From contig JAFSYI010000031.1 in assembly GCA_017450065.1 (NCBI GenBank), positions 1 through 64,000 of the forward strand: a DNA stretch of 64,000 nucleotides. Reading direction: 5' to 3'. Under the pieces are notes generated by a model that was given only the letters and a program-made list of their open reading frames with translations, did no database searches and had not been told where the DNA came from. The translations under genes were made by a program, and so were the position numbers. Shown in pieces: positions 1 through 7,661 of this stretch (within the stretch, counting starts at the first letter, position 1; each line of letters begins with the position of its first letter). Origin of the DNA: Lachnospiraceae bacterium. GTDB lineage: Bacteria; Bacillota; Clostridia; Lachnospirales; Lachnospiraceae.

Positions 1-1
1 A

Positions 2-40
2 GGCATAGCAGAATTAAAGAAAATGCTTGGGGGTGTCTAA
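2..40 (+). CDS. hsdM: Type I restriction-modification methyltransferase subunit HsdM, last 12 codons only
   Basis: Reading from base 2 gives GIAELKKMLGGV followed by a TAA stop at 38-40. This fits the C-terminus of a type I DNA methyltransferase subunit, and the next gene, starting one base after the stop, is hsdS. The one-base spacing is the usual hsdM-hsdS translational coupling. Only the gene's end is in the window, so the assignment rests mainly on this context. Confidence 0.6.
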   Translation, partial: GIAELKKMLGGV

Positions 41-41
41 T

Positions 42-812
42 ATGGGTGAAAACAAAAGAAAACCTGATATTCGATTCCAAGGATTTGCTGACGATTGGGA
101 ACAGCGTAAGTTCTCTGAGATTACCTTCCCGTCAGGTGAAAAGAATAAAGATAACCTTCCTTATGAAAGCTATTCGATTACAAACGAGAAGGGGTTCGTC
201 CCACAGGATGAGAAATTTGAGAATGGTGGAACAATGCGAGATGCTGACAAAAGAATGTATTATATTGTCTCTCCACAATCCTTCGCGTACAATCCTGCGA
301 GAATAAATGTTGGCTCAATCGGATATCAGAACACCTCTAAAAACGTGATAGTTAGCTCACTTTACGAGGTTTTTAAGACTACTGATAATGTAGATGACCG
401 CTTCCTTTGGCATTGGTTCAAATCAGATGATTTTCAAAAACTGATCGTTCAGTTACAGGAAGGCGGAGTACGTTTGTATTTCTACTATGACAAGCTCTGT
501 ATGGGCTCAATCGCGCTTCCCTGCCTTAAGGAGCAGCGACAGATAGGAATGTACCTTGATAAGCTCGACAACCTTATCACCCTTCAACAGTGTAAGGCGC
601 AAAAAAAGAATCCAGCTCAATCATCCGGATTCTCTCTTGAAACACCATATTCAACTGCTTATTCCTCCACCTTCCTAACTCTCGGCAGTGTTGCTGTCTT
701 TCTCTCCAGCCACGGCAATGTCGCGTTTATCAATACACAGAACTCAATCAGAACCATAATAACGAGGATTACTCCCTTTACAATGATTCTCACCACATTG
801 TTTCCTATGTGA
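42..812 (+). CDS. hsdS: Type I restriction specificity subunit HsdS, half-length and truncated
   Basis: HsdS recognises the DNA target for the HsdM/HsdR complex. The N-terminus contains the family's entry motif IRFQGFADDWEQRK (about residues 9-22), one target recognition domain, and the central conserved motif with KEQRQIG and LDKLDNLITL (about residues 160-180). A normal HsdS of roughly 400 residues has a second recognition domain and a second conserved repeat; here similarity stops near base 590. The remaining codons to the stop at 810-812 are simply the antisense of the convergent membrane-protein gene and its terminator. The ATG at 42 is preferred over an upstream ATG at 27 because it follows the hsdM stop directly. 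The protein may be a non-functional remnant, or a half-subunit that dimerises or is completed by recombination with another hsdS segment. Confidence 0.8.
   Translation: MGENKRKPDIRFQGFADDWEQRKFSEITFPSGEKNKDNLPYESYSITNEKGFVPQDEKFENGGTMRDADKRMYYIVSPQSFAYNPARINVGSIGYQNTSKNVIVSSLYEVFKTTDNVDDRFLWHWFKSDDFQKLIVQLQEGGVRLYFYYDKLCMGSIALPCLKEQRQIGMYLDKLDNLITLQQCKAQKKNPAQSSGFSLETPYSTAYSSTFLTLGSVAVFLSSHGNVAFINTQNSIRTIITRITPFTMILTTLFPM
600..633 (-). terminator. Rho-independent terminator of the rep/par/int operon
   Basis: On the minus strand a 7-base-pair stem (AGAATCC/GGATTCT, 13-base loop) is followed by a run of T, encoded by the A-run from 601. It lies 26 bases after the stop of the small membrane protein gene and faces the incoming hsdS. 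Confidence 0.7.
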
Positions 813-1078
813 TCTGCAGGAGCCCAAAAAATTGCTGTCATCATGATTACACTTGCCACAGCTGGTACAAGTGCTGCAATCGGAACATATGATAAGAGGA
901 TATACGCCACAAAGAAGACTGCAACTGCAATATATGCTCCCATTGTTCCTATCAGTGGTGCCATCTTCTGATGAACCGGAATGCACCATACGATTGCCGG
1001 GATCATATTTATCAGTGGGAACTTAAAGTTCTTTTCGTATTTACTTCTGTTTGTTTCTTCAACAATGTATTTAGCCAT
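659..1078 (-). CDS. Small integral membrane protein of the mobile element
   Basis: The product is about 139 residues, with a short polar N-terminus (MAKYIVEETNRSKYEKNF) and then hydrophobic stretches that read as three to four membrane segments between about residues 20 and 120, ending in a charged tail. I do not recognise the family. The ATG at 1078 is chosen over one at 1084 because GGAGG lies 7 bases upstream of it and would touch the other. It is the last gene of the leftward rep/par operon and follows repA by 14 bases, so it probably serves maintenance or transfer of the element, but nothing in the sequence shows its role. Confidence 0.7.
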   Translation of the reverse strand: MAKYIVEETNRSKYEKNFKFPLINMIPAIVWCIPVHQKMAPLIGTMGAYIAVAVFFVAYILLSYVPIAALVPAVASVIMMTAIFWAPADHIGNNVVRIIVKGVILVIMVLIEFCVLINATLPWLERKTATLPRVRKVEE

Positions 1079-1092
1079 AATCATTCCTCCGA

Positions 1093-2100
1093 TTACATTG
1101 TACCATACATGTCATGATTTACCTCAGCAGTATAGTAATGGCTAATGGTATTCGGTGCGTTATAGAGTGCTGTTGTCAAATAGGCTTTGATATTGGATAC
1201 CTTTGTTGTGTTATTCTTCATGCAGCCGATGACATATTCCAAATGCGTTGAATTGAGCTTCAGGAACTTGCTCTTCACCAAGTTATACGGATAGTCTTCC
1301 CCTGCAATACGAATAGTCTTTCTCGGAACACAGACCACATCGCAGATCAGCTGATATAGCTCGTCATACATTTCTCTGTCAGACCATTTCTTGTTGCTCA
1401 TCATGATGTCATAATCAATGTTTTCACGAATAAGCTCCATGTATGCAGTGGTTTCATCCATCTGATCCATCCTCGTAACACGGATAGGCGTATCCATACG
1501 CTCGCCGGATAGACTGATATGATTAGTCTCACTAGAATCTGTATTGTTAAAATCATTATTATTCGGGTCTGATTTCTGTACCACCTCCGGTATAGAATCC
1601 TGACAGGTACCGGTACTACAATCTGACCGGTCTTCCTCGTATACCGGTTCAATATTTATACCGGTCTGATTTTCAGACTGGTCATCTTCCACCGGTTCAT
1701 TTTCCTGACCCGTACAATTTTTAGACCGGTCTAATGCTTCTTCTCCCCCGGATACAAAGTTTTTAACATAGATAATATTGGCAAGTCCGTTCCTCTGCTC
1801 AATATCAACTAAACCGATAGCCTGTAACTCCTTCAACAGTCCCACAGCTGTCATCTTGCTGCAGTTTAGATCTTCCATAATGCTCTTCAAGGAATACTTG
1901 ATATAAACCCTGTTCTCTTCATCAAACCATCCGCTTCTGACTGATAATGACATACGGTCCAGCATCAACCCATACAGAAGCTTGGAATTATTTGAAATGT
2001 CTTTAAATCTGCTATCTGTTATCAAAGCCTTCGGCAGGCGGTAGAACGTAAACTGCTCTGCCTCCTGCCCATAATAAAACTCCAGCTTTAACCTCTCCAT
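1093..2100 (-). CDS. repA: RepA_N-type replication initiator protein
   Basis: The N-terminal part (about residues 5-110) carries the RepA_N signature YYGQEAEQFTFYRLPKALI followed by a winged-helix-like region with LLYGLMLDRMSLS. An acidic low-complexity linker follows, then a C-terminal domain of about 120 residues of the kind found in Firmicutes plasmid and ICE initiators. Such proteins bind iterons that lie inside their own gene. The start at 2100 overlaps the parB stop by one base (TAATG), with an AAAGGGG box upstream; a longer frame from 2127 has no better site. Rep with ParA and ParB suggests that the excised element can replicate and partition. Confidence 0.88.
   Translation of the reverse strand: MERLKLEFYYGQEAEQFTFYRLPKALITDSRFKDISNNSKLLYGLMLDRMSLSVRSGWFDEENRVYIKYSLKSIMEDLNCSKMTAVGLLKELQAIGLVDIEQRNGLANIIYVKNFVSGGEEALDRSKNCTGQENEPVEDDQSENQTGINIEPVYEEDRSDCSTGTCQDSIPEVVQKSDPNNNDFNNTDSSETNHISLSGERMDTPIRVTRMDQMDETTAYMELIRENIDYDIMMSNKKWSDREMYDELYQLICDVVCVPRKTIRIAGEDYPYNLVKSKFLKLNSTHLEYVIGCMKNNTTKVSNIKAYLTTALYNAPNTISHYYTAEVNHDMYGTM
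1609..1731. repeat. Iteron-like ACCGGT boxes on a 17-base pitch inside repA (candidate replication origin)
   Basis: Boxes start at 1609, 1626, 1643, 1660 and 1677 (ACTGGT), then after a 14-base step at 1691, 1708 (ACCCGT) and 1725. Six are perfect ACCGGT and two have one mismatch. Because 17 is not a multiple of three, the boxes fall in rotating frames and encode TG, P, R or Q in turn. That indicates selection on DNA rather than a protein repeat. RepA_N replicons are known to have their origin within the rep gene between the N- and C-terminal domains, exactly this location. Confidence 0.75.
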
Positions 2101-3005
2101 TAACGCGGTTCCCCTTTCTCCTTCCATTCATCAAGGAGCTTTACGATTAGTTCCTCAATATCCTCATTGCTCATGTCCGAGGTAAAATAGTTATCCAGCT
2201 TCTTCTGGTTAAATACTACCTTACGCGGTTTCGGCTTCTTCTCTGAAAGAAAATCTCTCAAAAACTCTGCATTCAGATAGCCTTTACGCGATGCCTCCTT
2301 AATTCGTGCACTCTGCTCCTGGCTAATAGAGACATTCATTTCCGAAATCACATCATAAACGACTTCCTGCTGTTCCTTTGAGATAAAAGAAAGATCTACA
2401 CCCTGACGGAGCCCCATTCTCTTATCATCAACCATCGCCAAAAGTCTTTCATCAAGACTGGCAATACAGATCAAACGCTGTATGGTTTTTCTGCTCTCTC
2501 CGGCTTCTTCGCTCATTTGCTCCAAGGAAATACCATTTGCTTTCCCCTGATGTTTCATCGCCTCGTACTTCATCTGATAAGCCTTTGCCCTTTCGCTAAT
2601 CAGAATATCCTCACGCTGGATATTGGCATCCACCATAATTACGACAGCTTCATCATTATCACAGTCGCGTACGATTACCGGCATGGTATCTTTTCCTGCA
2701 CGTTCAGAAGCATGTTTTCTGCGGTGTCCGGATATCAACTCATAGCCACCTTCTGCTCTTGGTCTTGCAATCGCAGGAACCAAGACCCCATATTCCTTGA
2801 TGCTTTCAACCAATTCGTCCATGCTGTCATCATCCACCACACGAAAAGGATGATTTTCAAAAGAATGCAGTTCTGAAAGTGGTATTTCGACAATTTGTCC
2901 ATCCGCTTTTGCTTCCTCATTTACTGAACCGCTGTTTTCTTCCGCAGAAAACATATCATCATAACTGGAAAGCTTGATTCTGTTAGATAATCCCTTACTG
3001 CTCAT
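2100..3005 (-). CDS. parB: ParB-family partition protein
   Basis: The 301-residue protein has the ParB N-terminal domain with SELHSFENHPFRVVDDDSMD (about residues 42-61), the GGYELISGHRRKHASERAG motif (about 85-104) and a central helix-turn-helix region (LEQMSEEAGESRKTIQRL). ParB/Spo0J proteins bind parS sites and work with ParA to segregate plasmids. The ATG at 3005 follows GGAGGAGG by about 9 bases and lies within the end of parA, giving an 11-base overlap typical of a coupled parAB operon. No clear parS palindrome was found in the visible part of the element. Confidence 0.92.
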   Translation of the reverse strand: MSSKGLSNRIKLSSYDDMFSAEENSGSVNEEAKADGQIVEIPLSELHSFENHPFRVVDDDSMDELVESIKEYGVLVPAIARPRAEGGYELISGHRRKHASERAGKDTMPVIVRDCDNDEAVVIMVDANIQREDILISERAKAYQMKYEAMKHQGKANGISLEQMSEEAGESRKTIQRLICIASLDERLLAMVDDKRMGLRQGVDLSFISKEQQEVVYDVISEMNVSISQEQSARIKEASRKGYLNAEFLRDFLSEKKPKPRKVVFNQKKLDNYFTSDMSNEDIEELIVKLLDEWKEKGEPR

Positions 3006-3780
3006 TAGCTAAAACCTCCTCCACAATCTTTTCATAGGCTGATGCCACTTTGCCTTTACCGTCATATTTATAGATACTGACTCCCTCTGCGGATGCCTCT
3101 GCTGCTCTGACCGAAAGCGGAATCACATCCTTAAAAATATGAATACTGCTACCATAATGCTCATAGAGTACTTCCGTAATCTCCTTGGCATATACGGTTC
3201 TGTAATCCACCATGGTAATCAAAATACCCATAATATGAAGTTTCGGGTTCATCTTACGCTTCACACGGCTTATGGTTTTAAGAAGCTGTTCCAAGCCTTT
3301 AATAGGTAGATAGGCTGCCTGCACCGGAATAATCACCTCATCTGCTGCCACAAGAGCATTTAATGTGAGCTGACCAAGATTCGGAGAACAATCTACAAGA
3401 ATATAATCATAATCATCTCTGACTGATTCGATATATTCCCTAAGCGTAGTCTCCGAACTCATAATTCCCACAAGAGATGTCTCCACACCGGAAAGCTCTA
3501 TATTGGCAGGCATTAAATCAATCCCTTCCTCATGATGTAAAATACCGGCTTTCAGCTCATAGTCATCTTCGTTTAAAACCCAGTCCATAACGTTTGCAAG
3601 AGTTACTTCCAGCTTGTCCGGCTCAGGATATCCAAGAGCCTCTGTAAGAGACCCCTGTGGATCGTTGTCGATCACAAGCACTCTCTTTCCCTTATTTGCC
3701 AAGCCAATGCCAAGATTTACCACAGATGTACTCTTGGCTACTCCTCCCTTTTGATTTGCACAGATAATTACTTTACACAT
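2995..3780 (-). CDS. parA: ParA-family partition ATPase
   Basis: This is a 261-residue deviant Walker ATPase. The N-terminus MCKVIICANQKGGVAKST holds the KGGVAKST deviant Walker A motif (about residues 11-18), followed by NDPQGSLTEALG (Walker A' region) and DYILVDCSPNLGQLT (Walker B region, about 126-140). ParA forms ATP-dependent dimers on the nucleoid and moves ParB-parS complexes. It overlaps the MobC-like gene by 8 bases and parB by 11 bases, so all three are probably translated from one mRNA. Its length and motifs are complete. Confidence 0.95.
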   Translation of the reverse strand: MCKVIICANQKGGVAKSTSVVNLGIGLANKGKRVLVIDNDPQGSLTEALGYPEPDKLEVTLANVMDWVLNEDDYELKAGILHHEEGIDLMPANIELSGVETSLVGIMSSETTLREYIESVRDDYDYILVDCSPNLGQLTLNALVAADEVIIPVQAAYLPIKGLEQLLKTISRVKRKMNPKLHIMGILITMVDYRTVYAKEITEVLYEHYGSSIHIFKDVIPLSVRAAEASAEGVSIYKYDGKGKVASAYEKIVEEVLANEQ

Positions 3781-4162
3781 CGCGATACATTCTCCTTTCC
3801 AAAAACTTATCTTTTCTCTTTGTTTTTCTGTTCTTTTCCTCGTTCACCTTGAATGCTTCAAGTATTTCCAACATCGTATTGATTGGCGTAAACAAATCTT
3901 CGTCTATCTCTGATGCCACATCCAGTCTTTCTAATTCTGCAAGGATTCCGCTAAGTTCCTTGCGGAAGTTTACGAGCATCATAGGATTGCCTTTTGCCGT
4001 GACTTTGTTATGGAGCACGGCATCCAGTACATAATCCTGCTTTGTCTGATAGCCCAAAAGCCTCCAACGCTTATCCAGTTCTTCTCTTTCAGCCGGAGAA
4101 CAACGGTAAGCTATCGTCTCACTCCTGAGTCTTCCTTTCGGATCAAGATTCTTCGCTGACAT
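3773..4162 (-). CDS. MobC-like relaxosome accessory protein
   Basis: The product of about 129 residues begins MSAKNLDPKGRLRSETIAYR and continues with CSPAEREELDKRWRLLGYQ, resembling the ribbon-helix-helix N-terminus of plasmid mobilisation (MobC-type) proteins. A helical C-terminus rich in Leu, Glu and Lys follows. Such proteins assist the relaxase at oriT. The ATG at 4162 has AAGGAGGG 5 bases upstream; the longer frame from 4207 lies within the integrase gene. It overlaps int by 20 bases and parA by 8 bases. The relaxase itself would have to lie to the left of the window, so the role is inferred from family resemblance. Confidence 0.65.
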   Translation of the reverse strand: MSAKNLDPKGRLRSETIAYRCSPAEREELDKRWRLLGYQTKQDYVLDAVLHNKVTAKGNPMMLVNFRKELSGILAELERLDVASEIDEDLFTPINTMLEILEAFKVNEEKNRKTKRKDKFLERRMYRDV

Positions 4163-5240
4163 CAAATCCCTCCTTCCACTCTTCATCAAGTGCTTCTGCC
4201 ATATCATCCTGAATGGACGGCATCATGTGTGCATATCGGTAAGTAATCTCCGTACTCTCATGACCTACTCTGTTACCGATAGCCACAGCTGAAAATCCCA
4301 TGTCTATAAGAAGAGATACATGACTGTGACGAAGATCGTGAATACGAATACGCTTTACTCCGCTCGCCTTTACGCCTCTGTCCATTTCATGATGCAGATA
4401 AGACTTTGAGATAACAAAGATTCTGTCTGTAGGTTCAATTCCGTAAATGCTATCGAGAAAGTCTTTCACTTCCTGTGCCACGTTCTCCGGCATGGAAATG
4501 ACACGCACACTCTTTGGAGTTTTCGGTTTTGTAATAACATCCCTGCCACTGATCCTCTGGTAAGATTTTGTAATGGATAACTTATTCCTATCGAAATCAA
4601 AATCGGCAGGAGTGAGCGCCATCAGTTCTCCCATGCGGATTCCGCACCAATACAAAAGTTCAAAGGCTACATATGAATATGTCTTATTGGCAACCTCAGG
4701 GATAAATCTCATATACTCTTCCTTTGTCCAGAAAAGCATCTCGTCCGCATGGTGCTGTCCCAAAGGTCCTGCTATAACAGCCGGGTTCTTTGGTAACTCG
4801 TAATATCTCACTGCATGATTAAATATTGCGGAAAGCTCCGCCTGCATTTTCCTAAGGTATGTTCCCTTGAAGCTCTCTCCGTCTTTAGATTCCAGCTTTC
4901 GCATTTCGTTTTGCCAAGCCATCACATCTCGCGGTGTAATGTCACGCATTACCAAATCCTTAAAATACGGAAGGATCTTCTTTTCGATTACATACTCCTT
5001 GGATTTCCATGTGTTTTCTCTAACCTTCGGCTTTACATCGTCTGTATAACGCTTGTAGAAATCTTCAAATGTCATATCCAGACTGTTTGCTTTTTCCAGT
5101 TTGAAATGACGTTCCCAATCCTGGGCTTCCTTTTTGGTGGCAAATCCTCTTTTTAACTTTCGCTGCCGTTTACCCGTCCAGTCGATGTAGTAAAAAGATG
5201 AATACCAATTATTCGCTTTGCTGTTCTTGTACGCCGGCAT
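4143..5240 (-). CDS. Tyrosine recombinase (element integrase)
   Basis: The product is about 365 residues. The N-terminal arm-binding region carries WYSSFYYIDWTGKRQRKLKR, typical of phage and ICE integrases, followed by a SAM-like core-binding domain (about 55-150). The catalytic domain shows the Arg box CGIRMGELMAL, the H-x-x-R box HDLRHSHVSLL, and GHESTEITYRYAHMMP with the nucleophilic Tyr. The start at 5240 has AAGGAGG 7 bases upstream; the alternative ATG at 5267 lies inside the HTH gene. It transcribes away from guaA, whose 3' end is the probable integration site. Confidence 0.93.
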   Translation of the reverse strand: MPAYKNSKANNWYSSFYYIDWTGKRQRKLKRGFATKKEAQDWERHFKLEKANSLDMTFEDFYKRYTDDVKPKVRENTWKSKEYVIEKKILPYFKDLVMRDITPRDVMAWQNEMRKLESKDGESFKGTYLRKMQAELSAIFNHAVRYYELPKNPAVIAGPLGQHHADEMLFWTKEEYMRFIPEVANKTYSYVAFELLYWCGIRMGELMALTPADFDFDRNKLSITKSYQRISGRDVITKPKTPKSVRVISMPENVAQEVKDFLDSIYGIEPTDRIFVISKSYLHHEMDRGVKASGVKRIRIHDLRHSHVSLLIDMGFSAVAIGNRVGHESTEITYRYAHMMPSIQDDMAEALDEEWKEGFDVSEES

Positions 5241-5442
5241 CTTCGTCCTCCTTTTCAAAAGAATCAACTCCGTAGAATCTTTCTTCGAAATACTTTCTGC
5301 TTACCCTTCCGGGAATGACCATGTAACCTTTATCAGAAAGCTCTTTATTCAAGTCACGTACAATGGCATAGGACTTGGATTCAGAAACACTCAATACCTG
5401 GCATATCTCTTTTACTGAGATAAACGTTCTGCATTCAAACAT
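5209..5442 (-). CDS. Small helix-turn-helix protein, probable excisionase or directionality factor
   Basis: This is a 77-residue basic/acidic protein. Its N-terminal half FISVKEICQVLSVSESKSYA reads as a MerR/excisionase-type helix-turn-helix, followed by GYMVIPGRVSRKYFEERFYG, the wing and recognition element seen in excisionase-like DNA-binding proteins. It has a strong AGGAGG site 7-8 bases before the ATG and overlaps the integrase start by 32 bases. Position upstream of and overlapping int is the common xis-int arrangement, so a role in excision or in int regulation is likely but inferred. Confidence 0.75.
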   Translation of the reverse strand: MFECRTFISVKEICQVLSVSESKSYAIVRDLNKELSDKGYMVIPGRVSRKYFEERFYGVDSFEKEDEDAGVQEQQSE

Positions 5443-5460
5443 TTTCCTGACCTCCTATAA

Positions 5461-5480
5461 TGTGAATTTTGCTGTTCACA
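5461..5480. promoter_or_regulatory. Inverted repeat TGTGAA-N8-TTCACA just upstream of the xis-like gene
   Basis: The two 6-base arms are perfect and lie 19-38 bases before the HTH gene's ATG, next to its Shine-Dalgarno box. The position suits an operator controlling the whole int/mob/par/rep operon, possibly bound by the HTH protein itself. It also resembles a CRP-like half-site pair, but the spacer is 8 rather than 6. Confidence 0.4.
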
Positions 5481-5647
5481 TTACATTTGGGTGGCTGAAA
5501 TCCCCATTACTAAATGAGAGCAAAAAAAGTTTGAAATTTTAAAAGTCGTGGAAATAATAAGATGAAAAACAGATTTGGACTTTATTCTGGGATAATTCCG
5601 ATACTACATTTTTTTAGAAAAAAGGTATCAAAATCGTATCACGACAC

Positions 5648-5692
5648 AAAAAAGGCCCGAAATCATGTTGTCTTAACATGATTTCAAGCCTT
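5648..5692 (-). terminator. Rho-independent terminator downstream of guaA
   Basis: On the minus strand an 11-base-pair perfect stem (5659-5669 with 5675-5685, loop of 5) is extended by a further AAGGC/GCCTT pairing outside a 2-base mismatch. It is followed by six T. It lies 45 bases after the guaA stop and should insulate guaA from the element's operon, which runs in the same direction. Confidence 0.8.
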
Positions 5693-5765
5693 GTAAATAC
5701 TGGATTTGTTTGCTTAACCTCTAAGCCACAGCGGGTCTATTCCATCTCTATCGTCCCGGGGGGCT
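5693..5765. other. Junction between the guaA 3' end and the mobile element (candidate attachment region)
   Basis: The guaA stop codon is at 5737-5739 and the element's first gene begins near 5442. The 3' end of guaA is a known site where tyrosine integrases insert islands, restoring the gene's last codons. A direct repeat of part of 5700-5760 would be expected at the far left end of the element. That end is not in this window, so the core cannot be defined. Confidence 0.4.
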
Positions 5766-7458
5766 TGCTCGTAAGATCATAAAATACCCTGTTTACGCCG
5801 CGGACTTCATTGATGATGCGGCTCATCACGGTCTGGAGTACCTCGAAAGGGATATCCGCCGCTTCGGCTGTCATGAAATCGATCGTTTTTACTGCCCGAA
5901 GGGCAATCGCATAGTCATAAGTACGTTCATCACCCATAACACCTACACTTCTCATATTGGTAAGCGCGGCAAAATACTGATCCGGCATCCAAGGCGGATT
6001 ATCATCCTCAGTCCGGCAACGAATATGCTCATCTTCACAAACTCCCGGAATTGAATATTCAACTATTACAGGATGCTGTCTCCAGGCATCTGCCGCTTTG
6101 GCTATCTCTTCCCTGTATATCGCATCGGCGTCCTGAACAATACGTACCTTCTCCGCAGTTACCTCACCGACTATCCGTACCCCAAGTCCCGGACCCGGAA
6201 AAGGCTGTCTGTATACAAGTTCCCTCGGAAGCCCAAGTTCAAGACCCGCCTTCCTGACTTCATCTTTAAACAGATCCCTGAGAGGTTCTATTATTTCTTT
6301 AAAATCAACATAATCCGGAAGACCTCCTACATTATGATGGGATTTGATCACCGCAGACTCTCCTCCCAGACCACTCTCTACCACATCCGGATATATGGTT
6401 CCCTGTGCAAGGAAATCAACTGCCCCTATCTTCTTAGCCTCTTCTTCAAATATCCTTATAAACTCTTCTCCGATTATCTTACGTTTCTTCTCCGGTTCAC
6501 TCACACCGGCAAGCCTGCCATAATACCGTTCCTGAGCATTGACCCTTACGAAATTAAGATCAAAACTGCTGTTTTCCCCGAATACAGCCTCAACCTCATC
6601 ACCCTCATTCTTCCTAAGCAAACCGTGATCCACGAAAACACAGGTAAGCTGATTACCCACAGCTTTTGCTAGTAAGGCTGCAAGAACCGAAGAGTCCACT
6701 CCTCCGGAGAGTGCCAGCAACACCTTTCCTTCTCCTATCTTCTCCCTTATTGACTTTACCGCATTCTCCACAAATGCATCCATACGCCATGAGCCGCTGC
6801 ATCCGCAGATTTTCCTTACAAAATTATACAATATCTTTGTCCCTTCAAGAGTATGAAGAACCTCCGGATGGAACTGTATTGCATACAGCTTCCTGTCTTC
6901 ATCCTCAGCTGCAGCCACAGGACAGTTCTCGGTATATGCCACGGTCTCAAATCCGGGAGCAAGCTTTGAAATATAATCAAAATGGCTCATCCAAACCTGT
7001 GTCACCAAAGTGTCCTTTTCATCAAAGCTTTTATTGGCTCTTTCCCGGTCATTGAGAACGTCTGAGTAGCTTTCCCTCGGATCTATTGATTCTCCTATGT
7101 TCTCAAACAGTCTTGAATTTCTGTTTACAAGAGTTCTGGTTTTACCATACTCCCTTGCTTTTGCTCTCTTAACCTCTCCCCCAAGAACCAGGCTCATAAG
7201 CTGTGCTCCGTAACACAGGCCAAGTACTGGTACTCCTGCTTCAAACAGTTCCCTGCCCGCAGACGGTGCCCCGTCTTCATAAACACTGTTCGGTCCACCG
7301 GTAAGGATTATTCCTTTAGGATTCATTTTCATGATCTTTTCCAACGGTGTCTTATACGAATATATCTCACAGTAAACATTGCATTCCCTGACACGTCTTG
7401 CCACCAGCTGGTTATACTGTCCTCCGAAATCGATGACAACAATCTTTTCCTCATTCAT
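5737..7458 (-). CDS. guaA: GMP synthase (glutamine-hydrolysing)
   Basis: GuaA converts XMP to GMP with glutamine and ATP. The glutaminase domain has the nucleophile in GLCYGAQL (Cys82) and the partner residues in FHPEV (His197, Glu199). The synthetase domain has the PP-loop [10 protein letters not shown] (about 249-257) and the C-terminal dimerisation region ending in [10 protein letters not shown]. At 573 residues it is about 50-60 longer than the usual 510-525. The extra length lies in two places: about residues 123-152, before the WMSH motif, and about 457-492, before [17 protein letters not shown]. All catalytic motifs are intact, so it should be functional. The start ATG at 7458 has only a weak GGATGGTG site. 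Confidence 0.96.
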   Translation of the reverse strand: MNEEKIVVIDFGGQYNQLVARRVRECNVYCEIYSYKTPLEKIMKMNPKGIILTGGPNSVYEDGAPSAGRELFEAGVPVLGLCYGAQLMSLVLGGEVKRAKAREYGKTRTLVNRNSRLFENIGESIDPRESYSDVLNDRERANKSFDEKDTLVTQVWMSHFDYISKLAPGFETVAYTENCPVAAAEDEDRKLYAIQFHPEVLHTLEGTKILYNFVRKICGCSGSWRMDAFVENAVKSIREKIGEGKVLLALSGGVDSSVLAALLAKAVGNQLTCVFVDHGLLRKNEGDEVEAVFGENSSFDLNFVRVNAQERYYGRLAGVSEPEKKRKIIGEEFIRIFEEEAKKIGAVDFLAQGTIYPDVVESGLGGESAVIKSHHNVGGLPDYVDFKEIIEPLRDLFKDEVRKAGLELGLPRELVYRQPFPGPGLGVRIVGEVTAEKVRIVQDADAIYREEIAKAADAWRQHPVIVEYSIPGVCEDEHIRCRTEDDNPPWMPDQYFAALTNMRSVGVMGDERTYDYAIALRAVKTIDFMTAEAADIPFEVLQTVMSRIINEVRGVNRVFYDLTSKPPGTIEME

Positions 7459-7505
7459 AATTAAACACCATCCGTTCGAGATTATTCATCAGCCAATCAG
7501 GACAG

Positions 7506-7546
7506 TTAAACCGTTTAATTTCTATATAATATAATCTGTCTGACAG
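7506..7546. promoter_or_regulatory. guaA upstream region with two short palindromes flanking an AT-rich -10 candidate
   Basis: TTAAACCGTTTAA (7506-7518) and CTGTCTGACAG (7536-7546) are perfect odd-centred palindromes. The sequence between them, read on the minus strand, contains TATATTATATAG, a plausible guaA -10 region. A repressor binding either site could control guaA, but no matching -35 element is convincing and no known box is recognised. Confidence 0.3.
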
Positions 7547-7661
7547 CTATAAAAATCATACACTTACACGTTGTCTCTTTCAATCGCGATATTAAACAAA
7601 ATTTGTAATGTTTTTTTTTCAATAAAGTGTTATTATTAGAAAATGTAGGAGGCTTCAGAGC

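Larger units (their letters stand above)
1..5736. mobile_element. Integrase-proximal end of an integrative element (ICE or plasmid-like island), left side outside the window
   Basis: The stretch holds a compact leftward operon of HTH/excisionase, tyrosine integrase, MobC-like, ParA, ParB and RepA_N initiator genes, followed by a convergent type I restriction-modification fragment. Int plus Rep plus Par plus Mob in one operon is typical of Firmicutes ICEs and integrated plasmids. The integrase lies about 500 bases from the 3' end of guaA, a recognised integration hotspot, so the right boundary is probably between 5443 and about 5760. The exact att core cannot be fixed because the other junction lies to the left of the window. 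Transfer genes (VirB4/VirD4, relaxase) are not visible here, so ICE versus integrated plasmid is open. Confidence 0.75.

Noticed and set aside
2100-3780. parS site near parA-parB
   Set aside because: No clear 14-16 base palindrome of parS type was found in the visible part of the element.
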